Below are positions 25,865-39,957 of a DNA stretch of 64,000 bases, piece after piece (within the stretch, counting starts at the first letter, position 1; each line of letters begins with the position of its first letter). The stretch is taken from NCBI GenBank assembly GCA_000231825.2, contig JH720333.1, positions 292,374 to 356,373 of the forward strand. The letters run 5' to 3'. This DNA comes from Tetrahymena elliotti 4EA. Taxonomy: Eukaryota > Ciliophora > Oligohymenophorea > Hymenostomatida > Tetrahymenidae. A program made the position numbers and the translations under genes. The notes beneath the pieces were generated by a model. That model worked only from the letters and a program-made list of their open reading frames with translations, made no database searches and had not been told where the DNA came from.

Positions 25865-28471
25865 CTCTTCCTTCTTATTTACTTCGATTTTTCAGTTTAA
25901 ACTTTAAAAGATTATTCTATCCTTCTTCTTGCTAAATAAAATCTATTTTATTAAAAAAACTTTAATACTTTTCATTGATCTTTCTTAGCTTAAAAGAATT
26001 ATTGATTTGTTTTTGATTAGTTTGTTGTCATGATAATCTCTACTATTGAATCAATTTGATTTTGGTTTAAATTGATTAAGAATTTTAACTAACAAGAAAT
26101 GGAAACTAACTTATTTACATATTTTACTAAGATGAAAATGGTATGGTGTACTAGAATACGCTTAAGGTTAATAATTTCTTATTTACTAGATTTTTAGTAA
26201 ATACTTTTCGGTTCTTTTGATATTATAATGTTGTAATCCTAAATGAATTTTATTTATTTATAATAATTGATTAGTCTTATTTGTTATTTCTTTTTTTATT
26301 TATTTAGGCTTAGTTAGCATCACTTTTCTTCTTAAAAGCTTCTCTATGTAGAAGAAAAGGCTCAAGTTATTAATAGAAAAACTTATTTAGTCACTCAGTA
26401 TAAATAATATATGAATACATAATCGATTAACCAATAGCTTTCTTTTCAAGTTAAAAGACAACTAATTCGATTGCTTAGCTCATAATTTCTTAACTAAATA
26501 AACAAATAAATCTTTAATCGATTCGCTCATTCATTTATTTGTGAATTTATTTTTTTCTTTTTTATTTATTTATTTTTTATCTCTACTTCCTCTTCCCTCT
26601 TTCTTGCTTCAACATGAAAATAATAAATTCATAAAATCTTCTCAATTTTGATAACATAAAATTAACAATTTTTATGTAAAAAACAATTAAAATCAAACAA
26701 AATAGGAATTAATTGATGTAAAATCATCATGAGTAGTATGAGTAGTGTGAAAATAACAATTAATATTAAAAGTTATGGATTTTTATCTGTGGTAAAAAAT
26801 AAAATCAACTCACTCACATTTAAAAAAATAAAATATTGAAATAACTTACTTAATTTTTTTCATAAAGAACTCAATTGATTCCCTTCTATTGTTAATTTTT
26901 TAATCTTGTTTTATTATTCTATTTTTATGTTCCCTATGATTTCTCATTATAAATAAATTTAATACTAAAGTGAATGAACAATCAATCATTTTATTTTATA
27001 TCTTTAATCTTTTTTTATTTACTTTTATGAAATTATTCAATTGAAAAACTATTTATGTTAATAATCGACATCAAATGATGAAAATCATTTAATAATATGG
27101 ATTATTTATATATGCATTTTGGTTGAAATATTTATCTTTTTCATACAAATTTGTATAAAGTATCAATTTTTATTGTTTGATTTTTCTTTTAATTTTGGCT
27201 GTAGCTAGTGTTTTCTTCGTTAAATTAACTTGAGTGAAAAGCTATGATTAGCTTAATAATAAAAAAAGGACGAATTTTAAAATCAATAAATAAACGATTG
27301 ATTAATTTTATTTACAATTTGATTCATAAAATACACTTGAAGAACAATTAAAATATGACATGAATTTTTTTAAATACAATTAAATCTAAAATAGTTCTTC
27401 AAATTTAACAAAACCTTGTGAAATGAAAATATTTTTCTTTGTATTTTAGATACTTTTTATTTTTTTAATATCCTTACTTCTATTTCCTTGCTTGAAATTA
27501 AAGTTTATTGAGAGAAAAACCATCACTCAATTTAAATAAATTTTAATGAATTAATTATTCATAACAAGCAAAATATTAAAAAAACAAAACCTGTTGCAAT
27601 TCTGAGCTAGTAAATTATTTCAAAAAATAAATTTTAATTTCCTTCTTTCCAAAAATGAATTGGTCACTTTTTAAGATCAATATACCTTACTCTTATCCTG
27701 ATTACTAAAAAAATAATAACAAAAAAATCAAAGCTTTTAATATTTATCTTGCATTTAAATTTCCTTTTACATTTTTTTGTCTTTTTTAATTTTGGAAAAA
27801 TAATTAAATCTAAAGAAGAAGAAAATATTATCTTTTACTTTTTGCTCCAAAAACTATGTTTTTTAGAAAATGATTTAAAAAAATTCAGAATAAAAATAGA
27901 ATTTGAAGAAAAATAATTTGTTAATATTTTAATATGATAGTAAATAGGTACAAACAACATATAAATTTATTATTAAATGTTTTCGAATAGAAAAACACTT
28001 TGAATAAAAACGGATAACTAAAAGAATAATTAAATACTTTTAATTTTAAAGAAAAATAATTTTTTAATATTTTGATGTAAAAGTTAATATTTTAATATAA
28101 AAGTAAATAGGTACACAAATAACATCTATAATTTATGATCAAATGTTTTAGAATAAATATGTCTTAGAATTTGAAAGAATAACTTTTTTGTTTAAATTTG
28201 AATGGATAGCATTATACTTTGAATTTGGAAAAGAAAACTTGTACTTTGAGTTTGAAAATAACTGTAAAGTTAGAATTTGAAAGAATAACTAAATACTTTG
28301 AAAGAGAGAAAATAATTAATTAATTGTTAATATTTTAATACAAAAGTTAAGATTATATTTTAATATGATAGTAAATATGTACAGTACAAATAATATATAT
28401 CTATAATTTATCATTTAATTTTTTGTTTTATTGTCAGATTTTTTATTTATAAAGCTCGAAATTTTATTTTT
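25865..28471. other. Intergenic gap with diverged repeats
   Basis: About 2.6 kb between two minus-strand genes. It holds the promoter of the 22.9-25.9 kb gene and the 3' flank of the next. Three diverged copies of a roughly 100-bp unit occur at its right end (listed separately). No coding frame was recognised. Confidence 0.5.
27905..28425. repeat. Three diverged copies of a ~100-bp unit
   Basis: Copies near 27905-28000, 28050-28165 and 28320-28425 share the order: ttaatattttaat, then gtaaata(g/t)gtac, then a short spacer, acaaataa/acaacat, and ataattta followed by aaatgttt in two copies. Divergence is substantial. This looks like an old local duplication in the 3' flank of the 28.5-30.4 kb gene. 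Confidence 0.6.
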
Positions 28472-30412
28472 TCATTGGTTGGAGTTAAATTCTGTTGTAT
28501 AAACTACACTATTATTGTAACATACTTGACCATGATTAGAATAGCTTTAAGCTGTTTGGTATTATGATTAGTCTTATTTAGATGAATTGCTTATTTAATA
28601 ATTTGGTTATTATTGTTATTGTTGTAGTTGTTGATTTTCTTGTGTTACTAATATTTACTTTAATTAAGATAAAGTGTTATCAAATGCATTGTCAAATTTT
28701 TTTGCTGTTTCTATTTGGTTTTCTGTATTTTTTAGAGGAGTTAAGATTTTCTTTTTATTGCTCATTGAGTTTTATAGTTTTGATATTATTTCTATGAGTT
28801 ATTGTTAAACTTAAGTGCTATCTTAACTTGTTCTGTTTGAGGCATTTGTGTTGTTTAAATGATTTCTATTCGGAGAAACACTCATTTAGTAAGTATAGTT
28901 GCTTTCGTTATTTGAAATTGAGCTTATAGGGTTTTTATTCAGCTTCAAAGTAGTATGAATAGGCTAAAACTTTGAATTAGGAGTTGATTCTAATGTGTAG
29001 CTATTAGTTGTATTCAATTGTTTGTTTGCTACTCTATTAGGAGAAGTGTACTCTGAAACACTATATCCTAAGCTATTTTAGTTTTAGTACTGTTGCTTTT
29101 ACCCACTACTTTTTATTTAATCTCTAATAGGAGTTTAACAAGTTGTTGTTTAATTTATGTTAGGGGAGCACAAACTATCAGATGTCTGAACTTTTCCATT
29201 CTATTTATCTGAATACATTCTTTCTTATTACATATTCTATTATCTTTTTTCAGCCTCTAATTCTTCTAACTTCATTTACATTTGAATACGAATGTCCCTC
29301 TCTTTGAGTAATTCTTTTGACTATTTTTCTTGTATTTCTTTTGATTCAAGTAATTACCTGTTAGCTTATTAGAGTCTCGTTTCATAACTCTCTACTATAT
29401 TATTCTCTAACTCCTACTTATTTATATTTTATTAATTGCTTAATCTCAATCCTTATTCCTTAGTGTTATTCTAAGCAGATTAAGATTTGCTAAAGGCTAT
29501 TTTTGTTGTTGGAGAAATTGAATGGATTGAACTTTTCATTTAGCTGTTTGAAGGAGAAATCAAACGAGTTTAAGATCCATCGTGTAAATTGCTGTTTATT
29601 GAACGAGGTTTGTTTTGTGGAGAAAGATTACCTATTTTTGTGATGTGCTCTTCATTGATTATTAAATGGTTTTCTATTTATAGATTCTTCTTCTTAGGAC
29701 TTTAGGATCTTGATAAGCTCTAAAGGTTATTTTACTGGAACTCAGTAGCATTTACAGGGTTAGCTTTGCAAGGGTTTTTAGATCCTGTTGATAATTCACT
29801 TTAGATTAAGTGTTCACTGCATGCAATTTAGTGATCTTGAAGGTATTGCTGATTTTACTCTTGCTAAGTTATAATTTTTTTCTTTTCTTCAATGAGAACT
29901 TCAATCTCTTTGTTGAGTTTATCAATTTCTTACTTTAAATAAAATGACTCCTCCAATTATTGTTAAGTGAATTCTTAGTTCTCTGTATTGCTTAAGAGAC
30001 TGTTATTTGCTTTAAAGCTAAAATTTTGAGGATAGCTAATTGCTGAAGACAAACCTCTTTCTAAGAGCTATGAATTTAAAAGATTAATCTAGCTTTTATA
30101 ATCCTCTTCTTATTTTTCCATCTAGCGAAGACGCATCACTAAATTAAGATTTTATTCCTCAATCTATGAACATTTTTATTCGAAATGACTATGAATGTCT
30201 AAAAGAATTTTATCATTCTAATTAACCCTATCAGTGTTAATGGATTAGTCTAAATTTTCTTATAATTTAGACAATGATTCCTATAGTTTTCCTTCTAATT
30301 TAGAGTGAAACTCTCTAGACCTACCTATGGCATTAGTAACATTATTATTTAAGTTTTACAACTTAGAATGCATCTCCTTTAGTTACTTGATATTTACTGA
30401 AGTATTATTCAT
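28472..30412 (-). CDS. Gln/Asn-rich coiled-coil protein, function unknown
   Basis: Single exon of 646 residues, ATG 30412-30410 to TGA 28474-28472; the length is an exact multiple of three. The N-terminal about 210 residues are a coiled coil (EIDKLNKEIEVLIEEKKK). A Ser/Pro/Asn-rich middle carries several S-P sites (SRSQSPKKK, SPSNSQ, SPTTK). A second coiled coil follows (RLQQANRQLLESKEIQEKQ), then a low-complexity Q-rich tail. No enzyme motif was seen. Composition and S-P sites suggest a regulated structural or scaffold protein, but that is inference. It lies on the same strand as the P-loop protein at 22.9-25.9 kb, whose N-terminal half is similarly Ser/Asn/Gln-rich. Confidence 0.75.
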
Positions 30413-32380
30413 TGCTATTTTATTAATAATTATTTTAAAAATCAAATGATACTTAATTTATATTTGCTTATATTAGCAACTTTATTGCTTTTATAAATAG
30501 ATAGATAATCCATTCTCTTTCTATTTATTCACTTTAATTAATTCGATATTATTAAGATTTATCATAATCATGAATAGCAAGCAACCTTAAATAAATTTAT
30601 TGGTTACAATACTTTCTAATTTTTATTAGCTTTAACATTTATTATTTTTACATTATTTCAGCAAAAAAAAAAGATATTCCTGAACTGCATAAAAACAAGT
30701 AAATTTTTGTATGTATCTCTCTCTCTCTCAACAAAATAAATACGATTTTAAATATTTTAATCTCATCATAAAGAGTTCAAAAAAGATTAGAATCCATTTT
30801 ATTTAATACTTTTTTCGAAATTATTAATCTTTTTATCAATTTTATAAAAGAAGTTTTTCATTCATTTTTTAACTTGTACGTTTAAATGCAAATAAATTTC
30901 AATTAATAGTTGAGAAAATACTATTCAACCAATTCTCAAAAATAATTAATCATCTTAATTTATTTTGATCAATATTAATAATATTAAAACACTATGAGGT
31001 GCATTCTTTAACTAATTATAATTAATCCTTCATAAGAGAATATTCCAAATTTCTTATAAAAATAACTAAACATTTTTCTATGTTTATTTTATCTATCACA
31101 AAAATTTGAAAGTAAACGTATTTATTATTTAAATCAGTCAATTTTTAAACTCTATTTTTAGTACTTTTAAAATCTTATCTATTTTAATAAAATATCTATC
31201 TCAGTAAATTAATAGGCTATTGTTTCATGAGATATATTTTTTTAACTTTAATGGAGCATTCAAAATTTAAAAAGTTTTTCTTTTCTCTACTAATATTCTT
31301 TAAAAGGGTATAATTAAATTAAAAATATATTTTCAAGGCATTAACTCATATTTTTGATGTAAATCACTCTTCAAAGTTTTATTTAGAAATTATATTTGAA
31401 CTGAATATGTTGAAATTTAAATTCGATTTTTTACAAAAACTAACTTAATCTTTATTATTTTCATTAGATTAAGTAATATTAAGATAAATCTGACATTATA
31501 TTATTTATTTAATTAATTGACTTAAAGGATAGACAAAAATATATAATTTTAAAGGTGGCGTATACATCTCCCTTTTAAGTTGGTTTTAGAGAGGAACAGA
31601 AAAATAGAATACTAATATCAAGATTTCTAGAGAGGAATTTATTCGAGAGAATATCTTAAATATTTTTGTCATTCCTTTGATAAATACATCATTTTTCTGT
31701 AATTTTCAAAAGAAAAATATTGTATTTAAAGCAAAAATAAATCTATCTAATAAATATTTTAATACAAACATAAAAATTATTTGTTAAGATGAGCCATTTT
31801 TTTGGTGTATCCATATACTTCTTTTATAAATAATTAAATCCCTTCACTTTAATTTAGCCAATTCTTTTATTAAAATGAAAAACTAATTGTTTTTCAAAAT
31901 TTTTAATTACAATATTTTCACCTGGTAATTTAGAAGTCCTTCCTTTACTTTTTTTATCTGAAAAAGTAAAATATAATCCAAACTTCTTATGAAAGTAAAA
32001 ATAATTTGTAAATAATGTAAAATGCTTATGAAAAAAGAGGGTACTCCAAACTTTGCTTGAAGTTTATAATTCATATTATAAAAGATACTAAAATTAGATA
32101 ATTTGAGTTTATTAATATAGAAATTAGAAACTGTATCTAGAGCATGAATTTATAATTATATTTTGCCTTATGTTTTAACCGATCAAAAATCTAATAGACG
32201 ATCAAATCAATAACAAATTTATTTTTAAAGATTAAAACTTTTTCAAAGAGCAAAAAGTGTATCATTAAATAATTTAGAAAACTGTATCAGTTTTGATAAT
32301 CTTTAATAATTCTTATAAAAATCAAATAATTTATAAAAGTATAAGTAAGTAGAAAAAGAAAATCTTTCAATCAAATTAAG
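30413..32380. other. Intergenic gap
   Basis: About 2 kb upstream of both flanking genes, which are divergent, so it should contain two promoters. It includes a short (TC)n run near 30714-30730. No coding frame was recognised. Confidence 0.5.
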
Positions 32381-32785
32381 ATGAATATCAATATCATAAA
32401 ATTACTAGTTTTATTCACTTCAATTTTGAGAATCAAAAGTGACTCTTCCAGCAGTGGATGTACAGACTGTGCTAATGGATGGAAAATTATAACTGATGTA
32501 TTCTATTGTTAGAGTATATTCGGAAATGCCAATTGTGCTAATGATTAAGCATGTCTTAGTGATTTTTACAATTACAAAGCTTGTGCTTTTACAGGATGTT
32601 TTGGCGAAATGCATAATCTTTCTAGTATCAGCGATTACAATTCATGTGTAGCTAAATGTGTAGCCACATCTAAGCCTGTTATAGATTTTGCAAAAAGCTT
32701 TTCAAATTGTATGAATGTTGCCTCTTCTATGAAATTATTATTTAATATCGTAGCTACTTTCCTTCTCTACTGTATCTACTTTTGA
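32381..32785 (+). CDS. Small Cys-rich secreted or GPI-anchored protein
   Basis: Single exon, 134 residues, ATG 32381 to TGA 32783-32785. It opens with a hydrophobic signal peptide (IIKLLVLFTSIL). About ten cysteines follow in the mature part (GCTDC, FYC, NANC, QAC, KAC, TGC, NSC, AKC, SNC). It ends in a hydrophobic tail (MKLLFNIVATFLLYCIYF) preceded by small residues, as in GPI-anchor signals or a C-terminal membrane segment. Such short Cys-rich surface proteins are common in ciliates. No specific family, such as an immobilization antigen repeat, can be claimed. Isolated between long gaps. Confidence 0.75.
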
Positions 32786-33897
32786 GCAAGAATAGTCTTT
32801 AAAATTGAACCATATCCCTTTAAATTAATCATATTAAACAATTAAAATTCTGTAATTTATTATTATTTATTAAATGTACTCCATTTTTTAGCAGAATAAT
32901 TCTTTCATTTTTTATAAATTCTTTGTAAACTAATTGATAGAAAAATAATACATTGATAAAAATAAGTTTTTTTAAAAGATTGTACTATTATCAAATTAAA
33001 AGATAAATATGTGTCTATTATAAAAATATTCAGTAATTAATTTATGGAGATGATTATTATCATGAAATTGATTGAGTTTTTCAACATTTTATTGTTTAAA
33101 TTCAAAATCTATTGATATTCCTCGATATTCTTAACTCTAAATGATTTTGGGACTAAAATCGCTTACATTAAATAACTTATTAAAAAATATCTATACTTAT
33201 CAGATTCTAGATAGATATTTGTTTTAATGTTCATAACTTTATATCTTTTTTAGATTAAATAAACAAAATAAAAAAATATTTTTTATCAAAATCTTAAAAC
33301 TAAGAATAAATTTACATCTTTTGCATGTTTATTCATGTTTACAAAAAATTAGAGTATTGACATATCAAAATTATAATTTTTATAACAATCTTTGTAATTC
33401 AAATTTATAAATATTTTTCTTTTCAAAAATTGAAACAAATCTAGCTGTCTTTTTTGAAATTATTTTGATAGATAAATCTTTTGAAAGAAAAATTAGATTA
33501 TTTCAACTAATAATAATAGTCGACTTTTTTATTTTTAAATTTCCTTCAGATAATAAAATTTAATAATTGACATAAATTTTTTAATTACAATTTGAATTAA
33601 CAATTTTTCAGTCTTTAATATTAATTAATTTTTAAAAAGAGACTTTTTATTCATCTTTGAAAATTTAATGAAATTAGTGGATTATACATATCAATTTATA
33701 TACTAACAGTAAATTCTAATAGCAAAATGTGTAGAATGATGAAAATAGGAGCTAGAAGAATAATTTATTTGTTTGCTTGCTTGCTCTAATAATCTAATAA
33801 ATAAACATTCTTTTACTTTTTTTAGAAAATAAGAGGATAAAAAGATATTTAAAAAAAAGAATTTGTTTAATTTTTAGAAAGAAGAAAGGATAAAACA
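32786..33897. other. Intergenic gap
   Basis: About 1.1 kb of AT-rich spacer between two plus-strand genes. Nothing coding was seen. A polypyrimidine run ending tttttag lies just upstream of the next ATG (about 33883) and could be a 5' UTR intron acceptor. Confidence 0.45.
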
Positions 33898-36800
33898 ATG
33901 AAGTAAAAGTATTAGTCGTTTATTTTAGTTATTTTATTGGTAATATCTAATCTAACTTTCTATGTCTCCTCTTAAAACATTAATTAATTTATGAATGACT
34001 TGTTAGATGGAACATTTATAGATTTTGATTATCAAGTTGCTTTCATATCTAGCAGTCCCTATACTCCTTCTGATTATAATTGTTAACTTTTAGGCTTCTA
34101 TGATTTAACAAACTGCTACTTGAGTAGTGATAAAACAAAGTTTTACATGAATTTGTACTCTAACTCTACTCTTTCTAAAAATTAGTATCGAGATATTAAT
34201 CCATTACCTTTTTTTTACCTTAACAAACCTTTCGACAAAATAAGTGTAAATGTTTATATTATGTTACCATAAAATATGATTCCTCCAAATGTAATTTTGA
34301 GTTACCCTTCGCCATATGTTAATATATGTGAAGACACTACTATCCAAATTATTTCGGAGTTTGTGACCGGAAATAATCCCCTTATTATCAAAAAATGGAA
34401 CCTCGAATCAATAAATCCTTCAAATTCAGCTAATGCTATTACACTCACTTAACTTCTTAGCAGCTCTCCTAATTAAAAAAACCTCACTCTTCCAAAATTA
34501 AGTTTGAATGAAAATACTGAATACTAATTTAGTATTGATATTGAGAACTTCATAGGAACTTAAAATAAAATTTTCTTCAATTTGAAGACTCTTACATAAA
34601 ATACTCCATTTATCAAAGTCATAGAGCCAAAATAATTTAAAAATATGTATTTTAGATATAGTTTTTTTTAATTATATGATAATTAATCTTTATTATTTAA
34701 TATTAGAGACTTTAGAAATTCATTTAACTTTAAGATATCATATAATACATCTCTTTGTGGCAGTGGTAGTACTCCAGTTTAGGCAAACAAAATATCTATC
34801 GCTCTATAAGATGGATCTAATATTCTCTACAATTAAGCCTAAATGACAGGGCTAACTTCATAAGATTATGATTTTAGTATCCCATCTTAGTTTTTACAAT
34901 CAGAAAGGTACTTATTAATAATAATTTTTTTCCTATTTCCGTGATAATTAATTCCTTTAAATTATTTTATTTGAAGACAAAATTATATTTTAAATTTAAT
35001 GAAATAATTAAAATTTCAACTACCATAAGTATTCAATTCCTAATTCCTCTGGTAGCACTCTATTAAAGATTTTTTCTACAAGAATAAAATTTCAAAATAA
35101 AATATACTCAATCAACTCCACTTGATTTTAGTTTCTAAAAAAAATTACCCAAGTACTCCATGGAGTATTTATTCTTATATTTTTTATTTATCATAAAAGG
35201 GTAAAAAATATAATGTAAAACTTAGGAAGTTAATTGTTTTAATTTAGTATTTATATTATTTCATTTACCAAAAATAATAATTAAATAAATGATTTATTAA
35301 ATCCTTAAAATTTGATTAATAAATTAATCAATATTTAAAAATTGACATAAAAATAATTAATATTTTTATTTTTTTATAATTCTCAGTATTTTTTATTTGG
35401 TATTAAAATTATTTTAGAGCTGAGATTTCTTTCTATTTTTTGATTTATTTGTATCTTTCTTTCCTAATTTAAACTACAGTATTAAGCTGTTATTTATTTA
35501 CTCAATACTAGATAGAGTAAACTATTAATATTGTATCCTACCCTTGAATTTTTTCCTTGAGTATATTCAAGTACATTCGATTAAAGGCTACTCTAGTGAG
35601 ACCACTAGATAATACCTTAAAATTTAAAAGCACTTTTTGGATAGGAAACAGAGCTAAAATTTGATAATTTACAATATTTATTTAAAATATTAAGTAAAAT
35701 TAATTATTAATAATAGGTTATATGATATAATAATTTAGCTAGAGATTTTGTCTACATCTACAATTTATAAATAAAGCTTTTCAATAAAAACGATGAGTCC
35801 AATACTAACTTCTGGTTCAAAAGATTTAATATCTGATTTTATATAAGATAATGGATATCCTATATAAATAAATATGAACTACAATTACATAGATAATCTA
35901 AAAGTAAATTTAACTTAGTTTAATATTTAGTGGGAATGCATAGATCTATTATAGTTAAGTAATGAATGTACCAGTATGTTTGGTAGCTCTTTAAATCAAA
36001 ATATTATAGGAATGTTGCCAAATAGAATGTATCAAATAACTTTTTCTATTAGCTTTGGAAGTCAAATATCATTCAGTTCATTCCTCATCATTCTTGCAGA
36101 TTTGAGTAACACAAACAAAAACAAAATTTACTAATTTGAAAATAAAGTTCAGAGCTAAAAATATTCAACTTATGTTTAAGTTTTTAAACTAATTGATTAT
36201 TTGAGTATAATTTAATATGGTCAATTATTATTGCAACAAAACTATTATTAACCTTTTAATTTAGTTATCTACATGCTAAATTTTGAGGTGTTAAAAGTGG
36301 AGATTCCTAGTACAAATGATGTGAGTTTCAATTTTTTAGAAATAATAGATATAAACAAATTATAATAGAATAAAAATTATCTATTTTCTATGGTCTTATT
36401 TAATAGAAAACCCATACATAATTTATTTAATTCTAGCTTTAATTAAAGATAAGATAATTGTTAACTTACTCTAAGTTCTAATTTTGTTGAGGCATTTACT
36501 GATAATGTAAATATTAATCTTATAGGTTGTGACTCGAATTATTATAGTATTTATGTATACTCAGATTACTAATTACTTTAAAAAGATCTTTCATTATCAT
36601 AATTTGAAAATGGGGTTAAGATTAATTCTCAAAACCAATAATTTAGTTTAATTTTTTCAAATAATGCCAACTAATAAAACTATAATTAATTTTTTATACT
36701 AGCTGCGTCCTTCGATTACTTAAAAAAAAATATAATAGCTACTATTAATGTTGTTGAAAATCCAAGAATAATTAATTATAGTTCTTTTTTGTAAATTATT

Positions 36801-39800
36801 TTAAGTTAACTGCAAACATATTAATTTGATTTATATAAGAGAGATTACATTGTAGGTCTAGTTTTTTTGTAATTTGAGTATATGGAATAGAAGAGTTGTG
36901 ATTAAAAATGCTCTTTAAATGGATCATGCTAATTACTATAAGTTTAACCATTTAATCAAACCTAGACTAACTAATGTTTATGTGAAAATAATTATTTTTT
37001 TTATGACTGCACTGCTTCCAAGCAACAAATTGAAACCTTAATAAATAATATTTTTAGGTTTTCATTTTTAATTTACTTTAAATAAAGTGTTTAATTACTA
37101 AGAGTTGCTGCTTAGATCTAATTTAAAATATACTTAGATGTTTACAGAGTCAATTTTGATTAAAATCAATATTTTTATTCCTAATTTATAAATTACAATA
37201 CTCAAGATTTTCTTATTTACAAGAATAATATTGGTTGCAAAGATAGAGTTGATCATATAAACTAGTTCTTTGATGAATTAATTGCCTATTAAACTTTATT
37301 TGAAAATATTGATATCTACTCATTGTAATTTTTTTTTTATTAATTTTATTATTTTTTCACAATTTTCCTCAAAAAAAAGATCTACCATAAATAATCCCTT
37401 TTCAATTTTTAAATACTCGAAATAAAAGTATTCAGAAATAGCAATATTTTACTTAATTTTAATAAAATATCTTTAACTATTAGCCATTTTAGTTAAGGGT
37501 GGATTATGGTATCTTTTAAAAATATTTTTTATTTATTTAATTGATATTTTTAGATAAATTTACTTTGAAAGTAGATCTATTATATTTTTAAGTTTTAAAC
37601 ATCTTAATTACTTAAATATAATTTTAATAATTATTACTAAATAAATATTTAGCTTACATGTTGGAATTAATACAGGATGTAGATTAAAAAATGGAGAACC
37701 AGCTTACTATTTTGAAAAGAATAATTTTTGTGGAATAATTAAGCAGGTTCCTTTTAATAATTACTATATTTCTAAAATGTTTAATTCAAATCAAATAATT
37801 GTAAATTAAATATGCTAAACTGGAGAATTAGAGATACCATCTAATAAAGATTTAATCATTCCTTACTATCCAAACTAATAATTATTGACTGGTTCAATAT
37901 TAAAATTAATGTTTTTGAAGAAAATAAAAATAGATTATTATCAAGATTAAATAAAACCTGGTTTTATCTATTCAGGTAGTCTAAATGATATTAGTAATAG
38001 CTACAATTTAACCTTCTATTTCAACATTACAACTTTTTATGAATAGAATAAATAATTAACTTAAAATTTCAATTCTAAATTTTAAAATCTAATATGTATC
38101 AGTTACAATACAATAAATAATCCTTAGATGGACTTTGAATACTTTGGAGATTTTGGTAAGACCGAATGGAAAATTTGTGAAGAAAACGAAATTATTCTTC
38201 AAAAGAATTCTCCTTCTCTACTTAAGGTATTTATTTTTTATAATTATTAGTCTTCAGAAATTTTTCAAATCAAATTTAACTAAGTTTTTATGTCTTTAAG
38301 AGAAAAGTAAATTGATGTACTGCTAAACAAAAAACAAATATTTTCAAAATATGAGCTTGATTTTAAAAATATTGTTAAAATTAACAAACAAATAAGAATT
38401 ACTTTAAGAAAATTTGATTATTATTTTCACAAAATAACCAATCTTACAAATAAGAATTAATTTTTTTGAATTTGATAATTATTTTAATCAATCCTTCCTC
38501 TTTCTAAAATTTATTATTCTTTAATTGACAAAGTAAAAAACTAACAAACATATTCTTACTCTCTATCTATTTGATTTTATTAATTATTAACATTTTATTC
38601 TCATAAAATTAGTGTGTATGCAGTAATAATTAAAGAGGTGCTCTATAAGCGTTTGTGTTAATTCAAGATACTGACTATTAATTTATTTTTGCTAATGAAG
38701 TATATTCTGTACACTAAGTAGCGATTGGTGGCTACATAGGATTGGTGCTTTTAATCTAAATTATTTGTTCATTGTTTGGAATAGTTTTAGATAGAAAGAA
38801 AAAAGTTTAGATAGGAGTGGCTCCAGTAAGAAGATAATCAACTTTAGTTGACTTAAATCCCGATTAAGATACACATTTATATACTAATTAAACCAACAAA
38901 TTTAATAGAAGGTCTTCAATATTGTTAGAGATCAATAATTAAGAAATTTAAAATTCTAAAAAGGCTGGTTTCTGCATTTCTTTTATAGTAAGTTTCATTT
39001 TGTTTTAAATAATTATGATCATTTCTTATTTTTCTTAATAGAATGCTCATTCTATTGGTAAAATCCATTTCAACTATTCATTAAATGTACCTAGATTCTA
39101 AAGATATCTGACATAGTTCTTTATTTATCTGTCTATACCAGCAGTAGGTGGTCTTTACGCTAAATATGTAAATTAGACATTACTCTTCCATTTAAATAAA
39201 ATAAATAAATTTTTTATTTTATCACTACACTACACTTCCATTTCATTTCTTAAAATTCTATTCTAATAAACTGATTTAAAAGGAATTCGAGAATTTGATT
39301 TAGTAAAATCTAGCTTTATTTTGCATCTGTATGTCACCATTAGGCTTAAGAATTGGGATGGCTATTTTCGATTTAATTTACTATAGCATCAATAGGTTCA
39401 TTAAAATTAAAATCTTTAACTATCTTCTTATTTTGATAATTAACTTATCAAACCTTGGATTTTATTGTATTTTGGGTTACATATATTACAGGCTTTGGAC
39501 AGACTCTAATGTTAGATATTTATATAATTGGCTAGTTTATTCTATTTTGATTTTGATTTTCCATGCTTTCATTTTTGAGGCCTTTTATATGACTTTTTCT
39601 ATTTTTTATGTGCGTTCTGAATTCTAAAAGAATCTATAAAAACTTAGAAGAATTTAGCTCAAGAAGAAAGGAATACAAAATCAAAAAGAAAATCAAGATG
39701 AGAAAAACCCAAAATACAATAGATTATAATCTTATGAACCAGGAAATTTGATAACTCTTGAAGCAAATGAAAACCAGTTAGCAAATATTAACAGACAATC

Positions 39801-39957
39801 ATAACTAGTTTTGTTAACAAAAACGACATTATTGGATAAAATGTAAATTAATTAAATTCAAGGAGACCTTAATATTCAAGGAAAAAACAAGGTGATTTAG
39901 TTTTAACCAACAAAATCTCAAGTGATATTAAAATAAAAAACTCAACAAAAATTGTGA
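33898..39957 (+). CDS. Large membrane protein with EGF-like module, unknown function
   Basis: Six exons give 1,455 residues with consistent phases: 33898-34907, 35717-37324, 37653-38226, 38613-38987, 39042-39167 and 39283-39957. It starts with a signal peptide (SFILVILLVISNLTFYVSS). A very long extracellular region follows, with an EGF-like module from about residue 731 (C-x3-C-x4-G-x-C ... C-x-C-x7-C). Next come a Cys-containing segment (NTGCRLKNGEPAYYF) and a membrane helix (GYIGLVLLIQIICSLFGIVL). Several further helices lie in the last exon (IGMAIFDLIYY, YLLILIINLSNLGFYCILGY, WLVYSILILIFHAFIF), then a polar cytoplasmic tail. The architecture resembles large REJ/PKD-like ciliate surface proteins, but I cannot confirm that domain. 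Introns 1, 3 and 2 (809, 386 and 328 nt) are much longer than others here. Confidence 0.75.

Noticed and set aside
32420..32614. Minus-strand open frame opposite the small Cys-rich gene
   Set aside because: It is the antisense shadow of a plus-strand gene that has a signal peptide, regular Cys and a hydrophobic tail.
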